Assembly: GCF_002929495.1 (NCBI RefSeq)
Contig: NZ_PJJJ01000026.1
Span: forward strand, 75,778-139,777
Length of the DNA: 64,000 nt
From: Cryobacterium sp. Y82
GTDB lineage: Bacteria; Actinomycetota; Actinomycetes; Actinomycetales; Microbacteriaceae
Reading direction: 5' to 3'
Both the position numbers and the translations under genes were made by a program. The notes under the pieces were generated by a model that was not told the DNA's origin, did not search any database, and saw only the letters and a program-made list of their open reading frames with translations. Each line of letters begins with the position of its first letter. Position 1 is the stretch's first letter. This document shows, piece after piece, positions 8,819-17,550 of the stretch.

Positions 8819-9755
8819 CGCCACGGATGCCCGCTGCCTGGGCGATGCTGAAGACTCGGGGGCTCCCATGCGGGCAAATGTCGACGAGCTTCTGAAGGGC
8901 CCGAAGTACGCCTTCCGGATCGAACATGATGTCCTGATAGAGCACGCGGAGTGTCACATAGCCGAGGGCTGCCAACAAACGATCTCGGGTGCGATCGCGA
9001 ATGTGCTCCTCCCAGGTTTTGTGGTGACTCTGACTGTCCGCCTCAACGACTACACAGCCCTCAACCAGTATGTCGACCCGGCCGACCCTGTCGATGTACA
9101 CCTGGATGTCGCAGCGGTACCCGGCGGAGCGTAACAAGTCGCGAACGACGGACTCTTGGCCTGCATCCACTCGTGCGTCGATGCGGGAACGAAGACCGCT
9201 GTGCTTATCGGGGATATGGGCGAAGATCTCATCGAGGTCGGCTAGCCGAATCTTGTGCTCGTGTAGAGCTGTGTCGAGCGCCGCCAAAGCGAAGCGAGGT
9301 TCCTGACACTGGATAATCTGGGCGAGGGCGTCACGGGGCCCGACGCAGTATTCGGTGCCATCCGCGCTGTCGATGAGCGGCCACCAGTGCAGCTCGACGC
9401 CGTCCCGCGGCGCGGCAGCCAGCGGAACGTGCCGACTTTGGGGGCTACGCAGACGGGATGCCTCCCGCGGAATGTGCACGTGCGTAAATTGCGAATCGAA
9501 GGCAAAAAAACCGATCTCCCGGGCCGCCGATACGCACGCTTCGCGCCCACCGACGCGAACCGCCTCCAGGGTGTGGCGGTCAGTTTCCGGCAACGCATAA
9601 TGATCGCGACGCACTCGGATGAGCGTGTTGCTACGCACTGCTGCCGTGATGTGTTTGGGTCGCATGCCGCTGTTCAATAAGTCCTGTCGGCTGACGATGC
9701 GGCACTGGCCAGCCTGGGAGGTGAGAAATGGGTTCATGCAGACGATCGTCGTCAT
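8814..9755 (-). CDS. DUF559 protein with AbiEi-like N-terminal domain
   Basis: Encodes 313 aa. The N-terminal part (SRQDLLNSGMRPKHITAAV, then IRVRRDHYAL) resembles the winged-helix AbiEi antitoxin-type domain. The C-terminal 80 residues (VDILVEGCVVVEADS, HIRDRTRDRLLAALGY, LRVLYQDIM) match DUF559, a Vsr/restriction-endonuclease-like fold. The active site would be built from the Asp/Glu residues of VDILVEG and VVEADS. Many actinobacteria carry such two-domain genes with no partner, and their role is unknown. ATG 9755 is preceded by GGGGAGG at a long spacing of 16 nt; ATG 9737 is an alternative. It is flanked by palindromic elements on both sides, and its stop codon lies within one. Confidence 0.75.
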   Translation of the reverse strand: MTTIVCMNPFLTSQAGQCRIVSRQDLLNSGMRPKHITAAVRSNTLIRVRRDHYALPETDRHTLEAVRVGGREACVSAAREIGFFAFDSQFTHVHIPREASRLRSPQSRHVPLAAAPRDGVELHWWPLIDSADGTEYCVGPRDALAQIIQCQEPRFALAALDTALHEHKIRLADLDEIFAHIPDKHSGLRSRIDARVDAGQESVVRDLLRSAGYRCDIQVYIDRVGRVDILVEGCVVVEADSQSHHKTWEEHIRDRTRDRLLAALGYVTLRVLYQDIMFDPEGVLRALQKLVDICPHGSPRVFSIAQAAGIRGA

Positions 9756-9863
9756 TGTCCAGTCACTGTGACCTCCCCGCAACCAATCTGGGGACAGCGC
9801 TTTGAGCCGCCTGTGCATAACTCTTCCTTGGTTACTCTTCCATTCCGCACCTAACAAGTGGGG

Positions 9864-9957
9864 CGCGTAACTCCTGCAATCTCTGCCCCCGTTCGCAATC
9901 TGGCCCGGAAACACGCGGGTCGACCGGACCACGACATCAATTTGCAGGAGTTACGCG
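9864..9957. repeat. Palindromic element, copy B (AACTCCTGC family)
   Basis: The left arm CGCGTAACTCCTGCA (9864-9878) and right arm TGCAGGAGTTACGCG (9943-9957) are a perfect 15-bp inverted repeat. An inner CCCG...CGGG hairpin lies between them around GAAACACG. The copy lies about 110 bp upstream of the DUF559 gene and 78 bp from copy C. Confidence 0.85.
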
Positions 9958-10035
9958 TTCGGGTCATCGCCGAGTGACGCCGGTCACCCAAAGGGCCCTC
10001 GAGCCGGATTCACGGATCGCCGGGCGCACACCGGG

Positions 10036-10127
10036 GCATAACTCCTGCAAATTGCAGGCGTTGTAGTTGAGAACCGCGAAAACACGGGCCTACAAAAATT
10101 CCACGCGGCAAATTGCAGGAGTTATGC
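10036..10127. repeat. Palindromic element, copy C (AACTCCTGC family)
   Basis: The arms at 10036-10055 and 10108-10127 are a perfect 20-bp inverted repeat, GCATAACTCCTGCAAATTGC and its complement. Inside, TTGTAG (10061-10066) can pair with CTACAA (10090-10095), and the centre shares GAAAACACG with copy B. It begins 44 bp past the stop of glpK, which runs toward it. Confidence 0.88.
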
Positions 10128-10170
10128 GGCCAGGCAGAGAAGAAGCGCCCGGCGTTCAGAGGGGTGAGGT

Positions 10171-11685
10171 CTACCGCACGTCGTCGTCTACCCAGTCGAG
10201 GGTCTTCGTTACGGCTTTCTTCCAGTTGCGCAAGAGACGAGCGGCTTCCTCTGGATCCAGGGCAGGCTCCCAGCGGGAGTCCTCCTGCCAGTTGGCGCGG
10301 AGGTCGTCGAGCCCGCTCCAGAAGCCGACCGCGAGGCCGGCCGCGTAGGCGGCGCCGAGCGCGGTGGTCTCCGCGACGACCGGACGAACGACGGGTACGC
10401 CGATGATGTCGGCCTGGAACTGCATGAGCAGGTCGTTGGCCGTGGCACCACCGTCGACCTTCAACTCGGTCAGCGGCACCCCGGAGTCTGCGTTGACCGC
10501 ATCGAGCACCTCGCGGGTCTGATACGCGATGGCCTCAAGCGCAGCACGGGCGATGTGGCCCTTGTTCACATAGCGGGTGAGCCCCACGAGCGCTCCGCGG
10601 GCGTCCGACCTCCAGTACGGAGCGAACAGGCCGGAGAAGGCCGGCACGAAGTAGGCTCCTCCATTGTCGGTGACCGTCTTGGCCAGCTCTTCGATCTCGG
10701 AGGCATTCTTGATGATGCCGAGCTGGTCCCGCATCCACTGCACGAGCGAGCCGGTGACGGCGATCGAACCCTCGAGCGCGTAGTGCACCGGGGCGTCGCC
10801 GAGCTTGTAGCCCACGGTGGTCAGCAGCCCGTTCTTCGAGTGGATGATGTCGGTTCCGGTGTTGAAGATCAAAAAGTTACCGGTGCCGTAGGTGTTCTTC
10901 GCCTCGCCTTGGTCGAAGGCAGCCTGGCCGAAGGTCGCGGCCTGCTGGTCGCCGAGGATTCCGGCGATCGGCACCTCGCGCAGCAGGCTGTGTCCGCTTG
11001 CAGTGCCGTACACTTCTGAGGACGATTTGATCTCGGGCAGCATCGACTTCGGCACATTGAAGATGGCTAGGATCTCATCGTCCCACTGCAGGGTTTTCAG
11101 GTCCATGAACATGGTGCGGCTGGCGTTGGTGACGTCGGTCGCGTGCACGCCTCCCTCGGTGCCGCCGGTCAGGTTCCAGAGAACCCAGGAGTCGGTGGTG
11201 CCAAACAGAAGGTCGCCGGCATCCGCTTTGGCGCGGGCGCCCTCGACGTTTTCCAGGATCCAGACGATCTTGGTTCCGGAGAAATAGGTGGCCAGCGGTA
11301 GGCCGACCGTCGCCTTGAACCGGTCGACGCCGCCATCCGCTGCCAACCGGTCGACGATCGGCTGGGTGCGGGTGTCTTGCCAGACGATGGCGTTGTAGAC
11401 GGGCACACCGGTGGTCTTGTCCCAGACGACAGCGGTTTCGCGCTGGTTGGTGATGCCGACGGCTTCGATGTCGTGGCGGGTGATATTTGCCTTCGACAGC
11501 GCTTGGCCGATGGCCTCACGGGTGTTGTCCCAGATCTCTTTCGGGTCATGTTCGACCCAGCCGGCCTGCGGCAGAATCTGTTCGTGCTCAAGCTGACCGG
11601 TCGAAATAATCGACCCGGCCTTGTCGAAGATGATCGCGCGGGAGCTCGTGGTTCCCTGGTCGATGGCGAGGATGTACTTGGCCAT
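10171..11685 (-). CDS. glpK: Glycerol kinase
   Basis: A 504-aa FGGY-family kinase that phosphorylates glycerol to glycerol 3-phosphate with ATP. The N-terminal phosphate motif [11 protein letters not shown] (residues 8-18) and the family block [18 protein letters not shown] are present. So are the late ATP-site motif [19 protein letters not shown] and the C-terminal Gly-rich [17 protein letters not shown] lies 6 nt before ATG 11685. Upstream in the same orientation is glpF (83 nt gap), then glpD, giving a glycerol uptake and oxidation cluster. Length is typical. Confidence 0.96.
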   Translation of the reverse strand: MAKYILAIDQGTTSSRAIIFDKAGSIISTGQLEHEQILPQAGWVEHDPKEIWDNTREAIGQALSKANITRHDIEAVGITNQRETAVVWDKTTGVPVYNAIVWQDTRTQPIVDRLAADGGVDRFKATVGLPLATYFSGTKIVWILENVEGARAKADAGDLLFGTTDSWVLWNLTGGTEGGVHATDVTNASRTMFMDLKTLQWDDEILAIFNVPKSMLPEIKSSSEVYGTASGHSLLREVPIAGILGDQQAATFGQAAFDQGEAKNTYGTGNFLIFNTGTDIIHSKNGLLTTVGYKLGDAPVHYALEGSIAVTGSLVQWMRDQLGIIKNASEIEELAKTVTDNGGAYFVPAFSGLFAPYWRSDARGALVGLTRYVNKGHIARAALEAIAYQTREVLDAVNADSGVPLTELKVDGGATANDLLMQFQADIIGVPVVRPVVAETTALGAAYAAGLAVGFWSGLDDLRANWQEDSRWEPALDPEEAARLLRNWKKAVTKTLDWVDDDVR

Positions 11686-11768
11686 GTGTAACTCCTTTGT
11701 TGTTCCAGGTGAGAAATACGGTATTGAAACGATAACGAAAGCGGATGCCGCAGACTACGTCGGCAGAC

Positions 11769-12527
11769 CTAGCCCAGGACGGGCAGCAGCACACCCGATG
11801 AGGCGCCGGCGAGCACCCCGCCGATGATAGGACCGAGAACCGGAACCCAGGAGTAGGACCAGTCGCTGCCGCCCTTGCCCTTGATCGGCAGCAGGAAGTG
11901 CGCGATGCGGGGACCGAGGTCACGTGCAGGGTTGATGGCGTACCCGGTGGGCCCACCGAGTGAGGCACCGATGGCGATCACGAGCAGCGCCACCGGCAGC
12001 GCGCCGAGCGCGGCGAGCCCGCCAGCCTCGCCGTTGCGACCGAAGCCGATGACGACGAAGACGAGCACGAAGGTGCCGATGATCTCGGTGACAAGGTTCC
12101 ACCCGTACGAGCGGATGGCCGGCCCGGTCGAGAAGACCCCGAGCTTGTTTGCCGCGTCCGGCTCCTGGTCGAAGTGCGGCTTGTAGGCGAGCCAGACCAC
12201 AACGGCACCGAGAATAGCGCCGAGCATCTGCGCCCCGATGTAGGTCAACGTCGATACGACGTTGACCGGAACACCCGAGCCGAAGGTGTCGGTCCCACTC
12301 GCGATGAGACCGAGAGTGACGGCCGGGTTCAGGTGGGCACCGGAGTTGTAGGCGGCGATCACACCGGCATAGACCGCGAGGCCCCAGCCGATCGTGACCA
12401 TGAGAAAGCCCCCGCCGACGCCCTTGTTCTTGGCGAGCGCGACGTTGGCCACCACACCACAGCCGAGTAATACAAGGATGGCCGTTCCCACGACCTCTGA
12501 CATAAAGACGACACCGAGATTGTCCAC
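11769..12527 (-). CDS. glpF: Glycerol facilitator (MIP/aquaglyceroporin family)
   Basis: A 252-aa channel with six transmembrane helices. The two pore-lining NPA boxes appear as GAHLNPAVTLG (near residue 66) and YAINPARDLGPR (near residue 197). The residue after the second NPA is Arg, then Asp (NPARD), as in glycerol-conducting GlpF rather than strict aquaporins. It brings glycerol to the kinase encoded directly downstream. ATG 12527 follows an AAAGGT stretch. The 158-nt gap to glpD may hold its own promoter. Confidence 0.94.
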   Translation of the reverse strand: MDNLGVVFMSEVVGTAILVLLGCGVVANVALAKNKGVGGGFLMVTIGWGLAVYAGVIAAYNSGAHLNPAVTLGLIASGTDTFGSGVPVNVVSTLTYIGAQMLGAILGAVVVWLAYKPHFDQEPDAANKLGVFSTGPAIRSYGWNLVTEIIGTFVLVFVVIGFGRNGEAGGLAALGALPVALLVIAIGASLGGPTGYAINPARDLGPRIAHFLLPIKGKGGSDWSYSWVPVLGPIIGGVLAGASSGVLLPVLG

Positions 12528-12685
12528 ATTGACCTTTCAGATGGAGTGCTGTTCACCGCACCCAACAGTGTTGTTGAGTCCGGCTGTCGTGCGTGTTGTC
12601 TAAAACGTAGCGGCGACCGGGCCGGACTGAGCAGGTTTCTCGTGCACGTTCGTGCAGATTGTCAATAATCGTCAGTCCGAGCGGG
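12528..12685 (-). promoter_or_regulatory. Putative promoter/operator region of glpFK
   Basis: The gap between glpF and glpD contains a direct repeat TCGTGCACG/TTCGTGCAG at about 12641-12659. It also has the word CAGTCCGA (12673-12680), which recurs at 14501-14508 between glpD and the SorC-type regulator. A shared operator for that regulator is possible but unproven. Confidence 0.3.
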
Positions 12686-14428
12686 TTAGTCGATCAGAAC
12701 ACCGGCTTCGGCGACCGGGGCGAGGTTGACCCCGTGCACGTCCATCAGGGTGGCGCGAGCCAGCTCGATTTCTTCAGCGCGGCGTGCGGCATCCCAGCCG
12801 AGAACAGGAGCGACAACGCGGGCGATCTCCTCGATCAGAGGAGTGGTCACGGCGCCGACGAAGGCCATGCTGGTGCGGCGCAACAGCACGTCACTCAGCC
12901 GCACGACGCCCTCGAACCCGGCCAAGAACTCGATTTCACGCCGCGTGTAGTCGGTGTTGTGCGCGAGGGGGGCATCTGCTGGACCGGCCGGATCAATGAG
13001 AAAGTCGATGACCTCGCTCGCTCTGGTGCCGTAGCGGGCGAGCAGGGCTGCGGCGCGATCGGTGCCCACCTCGTCGCCGTGGGCTGTGGCCCAAACCAGG
13101 CGGGCGGAGTCCGAGGCCGGCCAGTCGCGGCCGCCACCAATAGCGAGCCCTTCTGTAGAGACAGTGCGCGGCAGGCCGAGCAGTTTCAAGATGTCCGTGC
13201 TCAGATTCTCAGCGAGGGCGCGGAAGGTGGTCCACTTGCCGCCGACCAGGCTGAGCAGGGTGCCATCAGCGGCGTCGGTGCGGGGCAGCGGACGGGACTC
13301 GATGCGGTAGTCACGGGAAACGAAACCCGGTGTTTCATCGTCGTGTCGCGGTAGCGGACGCACGCCAGCGAAGCGGAACACGATGTGCGAACGATCGACC
13401 GGTACCGTTGGAAAAACGTGCGCGACCAGATCGAAGAAGTAATCGATCTCATCTTCGGTGCAGCGAATGGGCTGGTGGATGTCGTGCTCGAGGTCGGTGG
13501 TGCCGACGAGAACGCGGCCCTTGAGCGGGTAGATCAACACGATGCGGCCGTCTTCGTGCTCGAAGAAGATCTCTCGGCCTTCCGTCGCCGCGAGCAGTTC
13601 CGGATTGTCGAGCACGACGTGGGACCCCTTGGTGCCGCCCATGAAAGTGCTCGGCTGGCCGAGGGCGTCATTGGTCAGGTCGGTCCACGGCCCGCTCGTG
13701 TTGACGATGATATCCGCTCGAAAGGAGAATTCTTCACCGGTGATGCTGTTGCGAAGCAGCACGCCGTTTTCCGTTATGCCGGCCGCTTCGACATAGTTGG
13801 CGGCACGAGCGTGCGGGCCGGCATCGAGGCCGTCGCGCAGCACATCGAGGGCGAGGCGTTCGGGGTCGTGCATGGCGGCGTCATAGTAAGTGGCCGTGTA
13901 TTTCAGGCCCGGGTTCAGCAGCGGCAAGGCTTCGAGTGCCTTGGTGCGGCCCCTGAATTCGTGGCGGGGTACCGTTCCGCCGTCACGGGAGAAGGCGTCG
14001 TAGATCATCATGCCGATTTTGATGAGCATCGCGCCGCGTTCGACGTGCTTGGCGCCCTGCTTGTGGGTAAGGAAACGCAGCGGCGCGGCCATCACGCCCG
14101 AAAAGGTCGAGAAGATGGGGATGGTCGTCTGCAATGGCTTGACGTAGTGCGGCGCGATCTTGAGCAGGCCGTTGCGTTCCTCGACCGACTCCTTGACCAG
14201 GCGAAATTCGCCATTTTCGAGGTAGCGCACGCCGCCGTGAATCATGTGCGAGCTGGCCGACGAGGCTCCGGAGACGTAATCGTTCTTCTCAACGATGACC
14301 ACATCGACGCCCTGCAGGGCTAGATCACGAAAGGTGGCAATGCCGTTGATACCGGCACCGATGATGAGCACCTGGGCGCTCGGGCGATCGGCGATTGCGG
14401 TCGAAGTCTGTGAGTTGAGGAACGACAT
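12686..14428 (-). CDS. glpD: Aerobic glycerol-3-phosphate dehydrogenase
   Basis: A 580-aa membrane-associated flavoprotein that oxidises glycerol 3-phosphate to dihydroxyacetone phosphate and feeds electrons to quinone. The FAD fold IIGAGINGIATFRDLALQG is at about residues 22-40. The GASSASSHMIHGGVRYLE block and RPLPRHDDETPGFVSRDY are characteristic. The C-terminal GlpD helical domain is complete. I placed the start at ATG 14428, with AAAGGTGA just upstream, rather than at farther upstream codons that precede the conserved fold by 70 residues. It is divergent from a SorC-type regulator. Confidence 0.95.
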   Translation of the reverse strand: MSFLNSQTSTAIADRPSAQVLIIGAGINGIATFRDLALQGVDVVIVEKNDYVSGASSASSHMIHGGVRYLENGEFRLVKESVEERNGLLKIAPHYVKPLQTTIPIFSTFSGVMAAPLRFLTHKQGAKHVERGAMLIKIGMMIYDAFSRDGGTVPRHEFRGRTKALEALPLLNPGLKYTATYYDAAMHDPERLALDVLRDGLDAGPHARAANYVEAAGITENGVLLRNSITGEEFSFRADIIVNTSGPWTDLTNDALGQPSTFMGGTKGSHVVLDNPELLAATEGREIFFEHEDGRIVLIYPLKGRVLVGTTDLEHDIHQPIRCTEDEIDYFFDLVAHVFPTVPVDRSHIVFRFAGVRPLPRHDDETPGFVSRDYRIESRPLPRTDAADGTLLSLVGGKWTTFRALAENLSTDILKLLGLPRTVSTEGLAIGGGRDWPASDSARLVWATAHGDEVGTDRAAALLARYGTRASEVIDFLIDPAGPADAPLAHNTDYTRREIEFLAGFEGVVRLSDVLLRRTSMAFVGAVTTPLIEEIARVVAPVLGWDAARRAEEIELARATLMDVHGVNLAPVAEAGVLID

Positions 14429-14451
14429 TGTTGTCACCTTTGTCTCGGGGA

Positions 14452-14476
14452 TTGCCCCAAAATTTGCATGGGGCAA
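14452..14476. promoter_or_regulatory. Inverted repeat, candidate operator between glpD and its divergent regulator
   Basis: A perfect repeat TTGCCCC-N11-GGGGCAA lies 24 bp upstream of glpD. Farther along, AGTCTGAC and AGTCCGAC form a tandem direct repeat (14494-14509). Either could be the binding site of the SorC-type regulator encoded at 14551. Functional role is inferred from symmetry and location only. Confidence 0.5.
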
Positions 14477-14550
14477 GCCGTATGAATACCTGTAGTCTGA
14501 CAGTCCGACACAATTTCTCAACTGGATTGAACATACGTGCAAGGAGCCCC

Positions 14551-15525
14551 GTGATCTTCGAGACCGATCCCGCACAGTCTGATCGCAGCCGCGACGCCCT
14601 CACGGCCGCGCACCTGTATTACATTCAGGACCTCACGATGGATGCCATCGCTCAGGAGCTGCACACCTCCCGTTCCTCGGTCTCTCGCCTGCTCAGCCAC
14701 GCGCGCGAGACCGGCCTGGTCGATATTCAGATCAAGTCTCCACTGGATGCCCCGAGTCACCTCGAGCAGCAGATCGAGGCTCGATTTCAGATCACCGCTC
14801 ACGTCGTTCCGGTTCCGGACAGCGCGAGTGACGTCGATCGGCTTGAGCGTGTCGCCCTGTCGGTTGCACGGATTCTCGGACAGTATTTCGACTCAAACAT
14901 GACCATGGGCATCGCCTGGGGGTCTACCATGAACGCCATCAGCCGGCACATCACCCCAAAACAGACCCACAATTCCCAAATCGTGCAACTGAACGGTGCC
15001 GGAAACATGCGCACCACCGGCCTGGGTTACGCGAGCGAAATTCTCGGCCGTTTCGGCACGGCGTTCGGCGCGCACGTGCAGCAGTTTCCGGTGCCCGCCT
15101 TCTTCGACGACCCGGCGACCAAGCACGCATTGTGGCGGGAGCGCAGCGTCAGCCGCCTGCTTGAGATGCAGGCCATCATGGACATCGCCTTATTCGGTCT
15201 CGGTTCTCCCTTCTCCGGCGTGGTCAGCCGCGTCTACGCGGGCGGCTACCTTGAACAGGCCGAATTCGATGCGCTCGGCGCAGCCGGCGTGGTCGGCGAC
15301 GTGGCGACAGTGTTCTACCGCGCCGACGGTTCAGCCGACGGTATCGCTCTGAACGAGCGGTCCACCGGCCCGGACTTCACCGTGCTGCGCCGCACACCGC
15401 GCCGCATCTGCGTCGTGGCTGGCCGCTCCAAGCTCGCTAGTCTGCGCGGCGCCCTCGCCGCGTCGCTCATCACCGACCTATTCGTCGATGAGAGCACCGC
15501 CCGCGCGTTGGTCGAGGCACCCTGA
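14551..15525 (+). CDS. SorC/DeoR-type sugar-binding transcriptional regulator
   Basis: Encodes 324 aa. The N-terminal helix-turn-helix is seen at LTMDAIAQELHTSRSSVSRLL (about residues 28-48). The rest is a SorC effector-binding domain with GIAWGSTMNAI (phosphosugar loop) and IALFGLGSPF. Such proteins bind phosphorylated sugars and control adjacent catabolic operons. Here the divergent glpD and downstream glpFK are the obvious targets, with glycerol 3-phosphate or dihydroxyacetone phosphate as a guess for the ligand. GTG 14551 has AAGGAG 4 nt before it. Confidence 0.85.
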   Translation: MIFETDPAQSDRSRDALTAAHLYYIQDLTMDAIAQELHTSRSSVSRLLSHARETGLVDIQIKSPLDAPSHLEQQIEARFQITAHVVPVPDSASDVDRLERVALSVARILGQYFDSNMTMGIAWGSTMNAISRHITPKQTHNSQIVQLNGAGNMRTTGLGYASEILGRFGTAFGAHVQQFPVPAFFDDPATKHALWRERSVSRLLEMQAIMDIALFGLGSPFSGVVSRVYAGGYLEQAEFDALGAAGVVGDVATVFYRADGSADGIALNERSTGPDFTVLRRTPRRICVVAGRSKLASLRGALAASLITDLFVDESTARALVEAP

Positions 15526-15611
15526 CGTCATTATCACGACAGCGCTTGTCGCCGGGAATAACACGTCACGCAGGCTGTTGCACTATAACTAGAAGAAGAA
15601 CTTGCAATACA

Positions 15612-15749
15612 CGTGCTCCGGGGTCGGCGTAATTCCGAACCGGCGGTTAGAGTCCGCGACCCGCTAGTTTCTCGGCACCATCGAGGGACCAGCGGTTGAG
15701 CTGGTGAAACTCCAGCACCGACGGTCAAAGTCCGGACGGGAGGCGCACG
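15612..15749 (+). promoter_or_regulatory. FMN riboswitch (RFN element)
   Basis: The conserved RFN blocks are in order: GGGGTCGG, CCGAACCGGCGGT, AGTCCGCGACCC, the GCTGGTGAAACTCCAGC hairpin (15698-15716), CCGACGGTCAAAGTCCGGA and GGGAGGCGCA. Stem P1 closes with CGTGC (15612-15616) and GCACG (15745-15749). It lies 89 nt upstream of the chosen ribD start. FMN binding should lower expression of ribD-ribE-ribBA-ribH. I see no classical U-rich terminator after it, so control at translation initiation or by a weak terminator is possible. A -10-like TATAAC is at 15584-15589. Confidence 0.95.
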
Positions 15750-15838
15750 AGTTGGTTGGCCCCTACGGTTGACCGACGGGTTTGTGCATGATGTACACCC
15801 ACACCCCCCGGAGCTCGTCCGATACGGATGAGGGCGGG

Positions 15839-16882
15839 ATGACCAACAACGCGGCAGTCGGCCCTGACCGCCCTATCTTGGCCAGCGCAATGCGCCGTGC
15901 CCTCGAACTCGCCGCCCGCGGTCCGGCCACCGGCTTGAACCCACGGGTCGGCTGCGTCATCCTGAACGCCAACGGCGAGACGCTCGCCGAAGGCTGGCAT
16001 CGCGGCGCCGGCAGCCGGCACGCCGAAGTCGATGCGCTCTCCCAGCTCGCCCCCGGCCTGTCCCGCGGCAGCACCGTCGTCGTCACCCTCGAACCGTGCA
16101 ATCATTTCGGCCGGACCAGTCCGTGCGCCCTCGCCCTCATCGACGCCGGCGTCGAACGCGTCGTCTACTCCGTGACCGACCCCGGCGAGCACGCCTGCGG
16201 CGGTGCCAAGCGGCTGCGCACGGCCGGAATCACGGTGGAGGGTGGCCTGCTCGCGGATGACGGCGAGGCCCTTCTCGGCGACTGGCTTGTCGCCGCCCGC
16301 CTTGGCCGCCCCTTCATCACACTGAAGTGGGCCTCAAGCCTCGACGGTCGCGCGGCCGCTTTCGATGGCTCCAGCCGTTGGATCACGGGCGCGGCGGCAC
16401 GCGTTGACGTGCACCGGCGTCGTGCCGCCAACGACACGATCCTGGTCGGCACCGGCACCGTGCTTGCCGACGACCCGGCGCTGACTGCCCGCGACTCCGC
16501 TGGCGACCTCCTCGCCCGGCAGCCCATTCCCGTGGTCGTCGGCCGACGAGCACTGCCGGCATCCGCTGCGGTGCACACACACCCGCACTCACCACTGTTT
16601 TTCGACGGCTTTGACCTGCCTGGCCTGTTGGCCGACCTGCACAGCCGGGGCCTGCGCAGCGTGTTCATCGAGGGCGGGCCTACCGTGGCGAGCGCCTTCG
16701 TCGCCGCTGGCTTGGTCGACGAGTACCTCATCTACCTCGCACCAACGCTCCTCGGTGGCCCCCGGCTGGCTCTCGGCGATTTCGGCGTGACCACCATCGG
16801 CGACCAGCGCCGTCTCTCCATCCATTCCCTCGATCGGCTTGGCGACGATATTCTCATCGTCGCCAGACCCCTCACTACCTAA
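15839..16882 (+). CDS. ribD: Bifunctional riboflavin deaminase/reductase
   Basis: A 347-aa enzyme for the second and third steps of riboflavin synthesis: deamination of the pyrimidine, then NADPH-dependent reduction of the ribosyl chain. The deaminase zinc ligands are His61 (HAEVDAL), Cys87 and Cys96 (EPCNHFGRTSPC). The reductase half begins near residue 158 (FITLKWASSLDGRAA) and ends with the GGP-type FIEGGPTVASAF motif. I chose ATG 15839 (AGGG 4-5 nt upstream), which puts the conserved MRRALELA helix near the N-terminus; ATG 15788 and 15791 are alternatives. Confidence 0.94.
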   Translation: MTNNAAVGPDRPILASAMRRALELAARGPATGLNPRVGCVILNANGETLAEGWHRGAGSRHAEVDALSQLAPGLSRGSTVVVTLEPCNHFGRTSPCALALIDAGVERVVYSVTDPGEHACGGAKRLRTAGITVEGGLLADDGEALLGDWLVAARLGRPFITLKWASSLDGRAAAFDGSSRWITGAAARVDVHRRRAANDTILVGTGTVLADDPALTARDSAGDLLARQPIPVVVGRRALPASAAVHTHPHSPLFFDGFDLPGLLADLHSRGLRSVFIEGGPTVASAFVAAGLVDEYLIYLAPTLLGGPRLALGDFGVTTIGDQRRLSIHSLDRLGDDILIVARPLTT

Positions 16883-16890
16883 GGAACCCC

Positions 16891-17550
16891 ATGTTCACTG
16901 GAATAATCGAGGAGCTCGGCCAGATCGAGCGCATCGAGCACACAGCGGATGCCGCCCGCTTCACCATCCGTGGCGCGCTCGTAGTCGATGGCGCCGGCCA
17001 TGGCGACTCGATCGCCGTCTCGGGGGTCTGCCTCACCGTGGTCGAGCGAACCGCAGAGACTTTCACCGCCGACGTGATGGCGCAGACCCTGCACATGTCG
17101 ACACTGTCCGACGCTCACGTCGGCTCCCCGGTCAACCTCGAACGTGCAGCGCTCGTCGGCGGGCGCCTCGGCGGTCACATCGTGCAGGGCCACATCGACG
17201 GCACGAGCACCGTACTTGCTGTTACTCCGGGCAACGCCTGGCGGGTGCTGCGATTCAGCGTCTCTGCCCAGCTTGCCAAGCTCGTCGTCGACAAGGGCTC
17301 GATCGCAATCGACGGCGTCTCGCTTACTGTGAGCAACATCAGCCCGGCCACCGACGAGGCCCAGTGGTTCGAGGTGTCACTCATACCCGAAACCCTTGCC
17401 GCCACGACCCTCGGCGAGCGCCGGGTCGGCGATCTCGTCAACATCGAGACCGACATTCTGGCCCGCCACGTTGAACGAATGCTGGCCCTCAGCGCCGCCG
17501 CAAAGACCAAAGAACCCCAGAACGCAACCGCACCAAGGAGCGCATCATGA
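16891..17550 (+). CDS. ribE: Riboflavin synthase alpha chain
   Basis: Encodes 219 aa made of two repeated lumazine-binding barrels. The starting MFTGIIEELG is the classic N-terminus. The substrate motif GVCLTVV appears in the first repeat and GVSLTVSNI in the second. GHIVQGHIDGT marks the start of repeat two. It dismutates two molecules of 6,7-dimethyl-8-ribityllumazine to riboflavin. It lies 8 nt after ribD and overlaps ribBA by 4 nt (ATGA). The last 20 residues are a loose charged tail beyond the usual 200 aa. Confidence 0.95.
   Translation: MFTGIIEELGQIERIEHTADAARFTIRGALVVDGAGHGDSIAVSGVCLTVVERTAETFTADVMAQTLHMSTLSDAHVGSPVNLERAALVGGRLGGHIVQGHIDGTSTVLAVTPGNAWRVLRFSVSAQLAKLVVDKGSIAIDGVSLTVSNISPATDEAQWFEVSLIPETLAATTLGERRVGDLVNIETDILARHVERMLALSAAAKTKEPQNATAPRSAS

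Noticed and set aside
8730..10127. CRISPR array reading of the three AACTCCTGC repeats
   Set aside because: Spacing is irregular, the units are internally palindromic pairs rather than direct repeats with spacers, and one interval holds a complete gene. No cas gene is present.
10117..10127. GCAGGAGTTATG in the element arm as a ribosome binding site plus start codon
   Set aside because: AGGAG is only 2-3 nt from the ATG, the frames that follow are short and shadow-like, and the word occurs as part of the conserved arm in every copy, including those with ACG instead of ATG.
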